Source: Fibrobacter sp. UWB15
GTDB taxonomy: Bacteria > Fibrobacterota > Fibrobacteria > Fibrobacterales > Fibrobacteraceae
Assembly: GCF_900177705.1 (NCBI RefSeq)
Contig: NZ_FXBA01000006.1
Span: forward strand, 1-64,000
Reading direction: 5' to 3'
DNA length: 64,000 nt
Shown: one piece after another, positions 62,893 through 64,000 of the stretch
Layout of the letters: each line of letters starts with the position of its first letter
Numbering within the stretch: position 1 is the first letter of the stretch
Notes under the pieces: generated by a model
Seen by the model: the letters and a program-made list of their open reading frames with translations, nothing else
Databases searched by the model: none
Told to the model about the DNA's origin: nothing
Made by a program: the position numbers and the translations under genes

Positions 62893-63648
62893 TTATTTCA
62901 TCTTGGTTTTCATTTCGAAGACTTGGCGACCGGTGTCGTCTTCAATCTTCATGTAGGTTGCACCCATCTTGTCGGCGCGGAAAATCTTGACTTCCTGGCC
63001 TTCGCGGGTTTCTCCCAAAAAATGCAGTTCGAGCATCGCGGGGATGCAAAGTTCCAAGTCGGCGGCGCTGAATACGTTCAGGGCAAGCTTCACGTATTCG
63101 ATGTTGTTCATGTGGTGTGACATGTCAATGTGTTGCGGCAACACCTTCTGGCGGTACACTTCCTGGTATTCATCGGGTTCTACAGGGAACTTTGTGAATT
63201 TGTTGTCCATAAAGTGCTCCGGAGCGCCTTCTGCCGGAAAGTCTACGGCTTCCAGTTTCATAGGGCGGTGGCGTTCCAGATCGAGGCAGCATGCTTCTTG
63301 CACGGCGAGAATGATGGGTTCCCCTTCGACTGTCGTGACGGCCGTGTTTTCGTAAGTGCGGATGGGAGCGCTGTCGGCGGGGAACGATGTGGTCACCACC
63401 TTGTCGCGCCAATAGGGGCGTTGGAAAAATTTAAACTTCGCTTTGGTGATGGCCCAATAGCCGCCTTTTTCGTTGACGCAGAAGTTGTCCATCTTGAGTG
63501 TGCCGAAATTCTCGGTGAAGTTGTCCTGCACCATAAGCACGGTCTGCGCAATGCCCATCTTGCCCGAAACGTCAATGTAGGCCGAAGTGATGGTGCGCTG
63601 TTTCTGGAAAACGAGCGGATTCTTAGCAAGCGAATAAATGTCAATCAT
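62893..63648 (-). CDS. acyl-ACP thioesterase
   Basis: A 251-aa double-hotdog thioesterase of the FatA/PF01643 type, which releases free fatty acids from acyl-ACP in the cytoplasm. First hotdog half: 'RTITSAYIDVSGKMGIA'. Second: 'VLPQHIDMSHHMNNIEYVKL', corresponding to the catalytic Asn/His region of plant FatA (DLDxNQHVNNV). Typical bacterial length. A TATATATTA box lies 5 nt upstream of the ATG and no SD is seen, so the leader is extremely short. Convergent with the CBM9-like gene (23-nt gap). Confidence 0.87.
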   Translation of the reverse strand: MIDIYSLAKNPLVFQKQRTITSAYIDVSGKMGIAQTVLMVQDNFTENFGTLKMDNFCVNEKGGYWAITKAKFKFFQRPYWRDKVVTTSFPADSAPIRTYENTAVTTVEGEPIILAVQEACCLDLERHRPMKLEAVDFPAEGAPEHFMDNKFTKFPVEPDEYQEVYRQKVLPQHIDMSHHMNNIEYVKLALNVFSAADLELCIPAMLELHFLGETREGQEVKIFRADKMGATYMKIEDDTGRQVFEMKTKMK

Positions 63649-63653
63649 GCCTT

Positions 63654-63693
63654 TAATATATAAAGAAAAAAGGAAGTTGCGGGTACAACTTCC
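63654..63693 (-). terminator. terminator of the glgE-like gene merged with the thioesterase promoter
   Basis: Hairpin GGAAGTTG/CAACTTCC (63672-63693) is followed on the minus strand by TTTTTTC and, 9 nt after the stem, TATATATTA (63654-63662), the probable thioesterase promoter. Confidence 0.65.
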
Positions 63694-63774
63694 AATATTT
63701 TATACGTACGGAGTTCTGTGTTTATTAGGTATGAGGATATTACTCCACATCATACATTTCACATTCCACTTTTT

Positions 63775-64000
63775 TTAGATCTTCTTCAGCACCAGCAAGT
63801 GGCCAGGAGCCTTATTGGGGTCGAGACGAACAAAGTTCTTGTTGCCGCGCCAGACAAAGCTTTCGTCGGTAATCAAGTCTTTCAAAAAATAGAAGGCGTC
63901 TTGATTCAGTCCAAGTTTTGCCATGTCAAGTTCCACCATGCCTTCCTGGGCATTGTCCATGTCCATGTTGCACACGCAGAGGATTACGTCTTCGCCGGAC
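63775..64000 (-). CDS. glgE: C-terminal part of a GlgE-like maltosyltransferase/alpha-amylase-family protein (5' end outside window)
   Basis: The frame is open to the right edge, so this is a 3' fragment of ~74 codons. The residues resemble the C-terminal beta domain of GlgE (alpha-1,4-glucan:maltose-1-phosphate maltosyltransferase): 'EDVILCVCNMDMDNAQEGMV', 'FYFLKDLITDESFVWRGNKN' and 'FVRLDPNKAPGHLLVL', compared with NLDPHxTQEG...DLLTGxxYxWxGxxNYVRLDP in GlgE. With glgP in the same window this fits glycogen metabolism. Another GH13 enzyme is possible; the catalytic part must be read from the neighbouring sequence. Confidence 0.65.
   Translation of the reverse strand, partial: SGEDVILCVCNMDMDNAQEGMVELDMAKLGLNQDAFYFLKDLITDESFVWRGNKNFVRLDPNKAPGHLLVLKKI

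Overview
The window looks like chromosome of a Fibrobacter-type bacterium (Fibrobacteres, FCB group). This is an inference from gene content; no 16S rRNA is present. The grounds are three lipoproteins with the 'Fibrobacter succinogenes major paralogous' (FISUMP, TIGR02145) domain, giant GLUG-repeat secreted proteins with type IX secretion (T9SS)-like C-terminal tails, poly-serine linkers on lipoproteins and polysaccharide hydrolases, a GH11 xylanase and a GH16 glucanase, and recurring TAnnTTTA/TAnnTTTG promoter boxes like the Bacteroidetes -7 element. No tRNA, rRNA, CRISPR array, transposase, phage or integrase gene was recognised.

Layout. 0.1-6.2 kb: a 1665-aa GLUG-repeat surface protein and, convergent to it, a lipoprotein GH16 beta-1,3-glucanase. 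6.3-14.3 kb: a tightly packed sensory operon encoding a REC-HD-GYP response regulator, two paralogous hybrid histidine kinases (HisKA-HATPase-REC-Hpt) and, between them, two membrane-anchored BMP/PnrA-family binding proteins. It has no ABC permease or ATPase. This is the most novel-looking system here. 14.4-20.6 kb: GH11 xylanase, YbaK-type tRNA-editing protein, glycogen phosphorylase, a lipoprotein histidine phosphatase and a TIP30-like NAD-binding protein. 20.6-23.7 kb (minus): a GGDEF(degenerate)-EAL protein, a 2x[4Fe-4S] ferredoxin and a geranylgeranyl-reductase-type flavoprotein. 24.0-38.3 kb: respiratory complex I operon nuoBCDEFGHIJKLMN, with nuoA absent and unusual extensions on NuoB, NuoE (an FN3-like domain) and NuoM.

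38.5-42.0 kb: two lipoproteins, the second with about ten two-cysteine repeats plus FISUMP. 42.1-43.3 kb: ispF and hisH. 43.4-48.9 kb: two more GLUG proteins, the second related to the C-terminal half of the first. 49.2-50.9 kb: Na/Pi cotransporter with PhoU-like tail. 51.3-56.3 kb: two FISUMP lipoproteins, a lipidated barnase-family ribonuclease without barstar, and an iron-type alcohol dehydrogenase. 56.4-58.6 kb: a C_GCAxxG_C_C protein, a decayed AgmX/TonB-like fragment, structured noncoding DNA and pgk. 58.9-64.0 kb: an acidic membrane protein, folB, comM/yifB, spoVG, a CBM9-like protein, an acyl-ACP thioesterase, and the 3' end of a probable glgE at the window edge.

The genes together describe a fibre-degrading, glycogen-storing organism with much c-di-GMP signalling (HD-GYP and EAL proteins) and a large surface-protein repertoire. 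Intergenic regions are compact. Several terminator-like hairpins sit only 4-12 nt before a promoter-like box, and at least three genes have the box so close to ATG that leaderless transcripts are likely. Three noncoding stretches (1-90, 50.89-51.14 kb, 57.1-57.37 kb) are chains of near-perfect hairpins.
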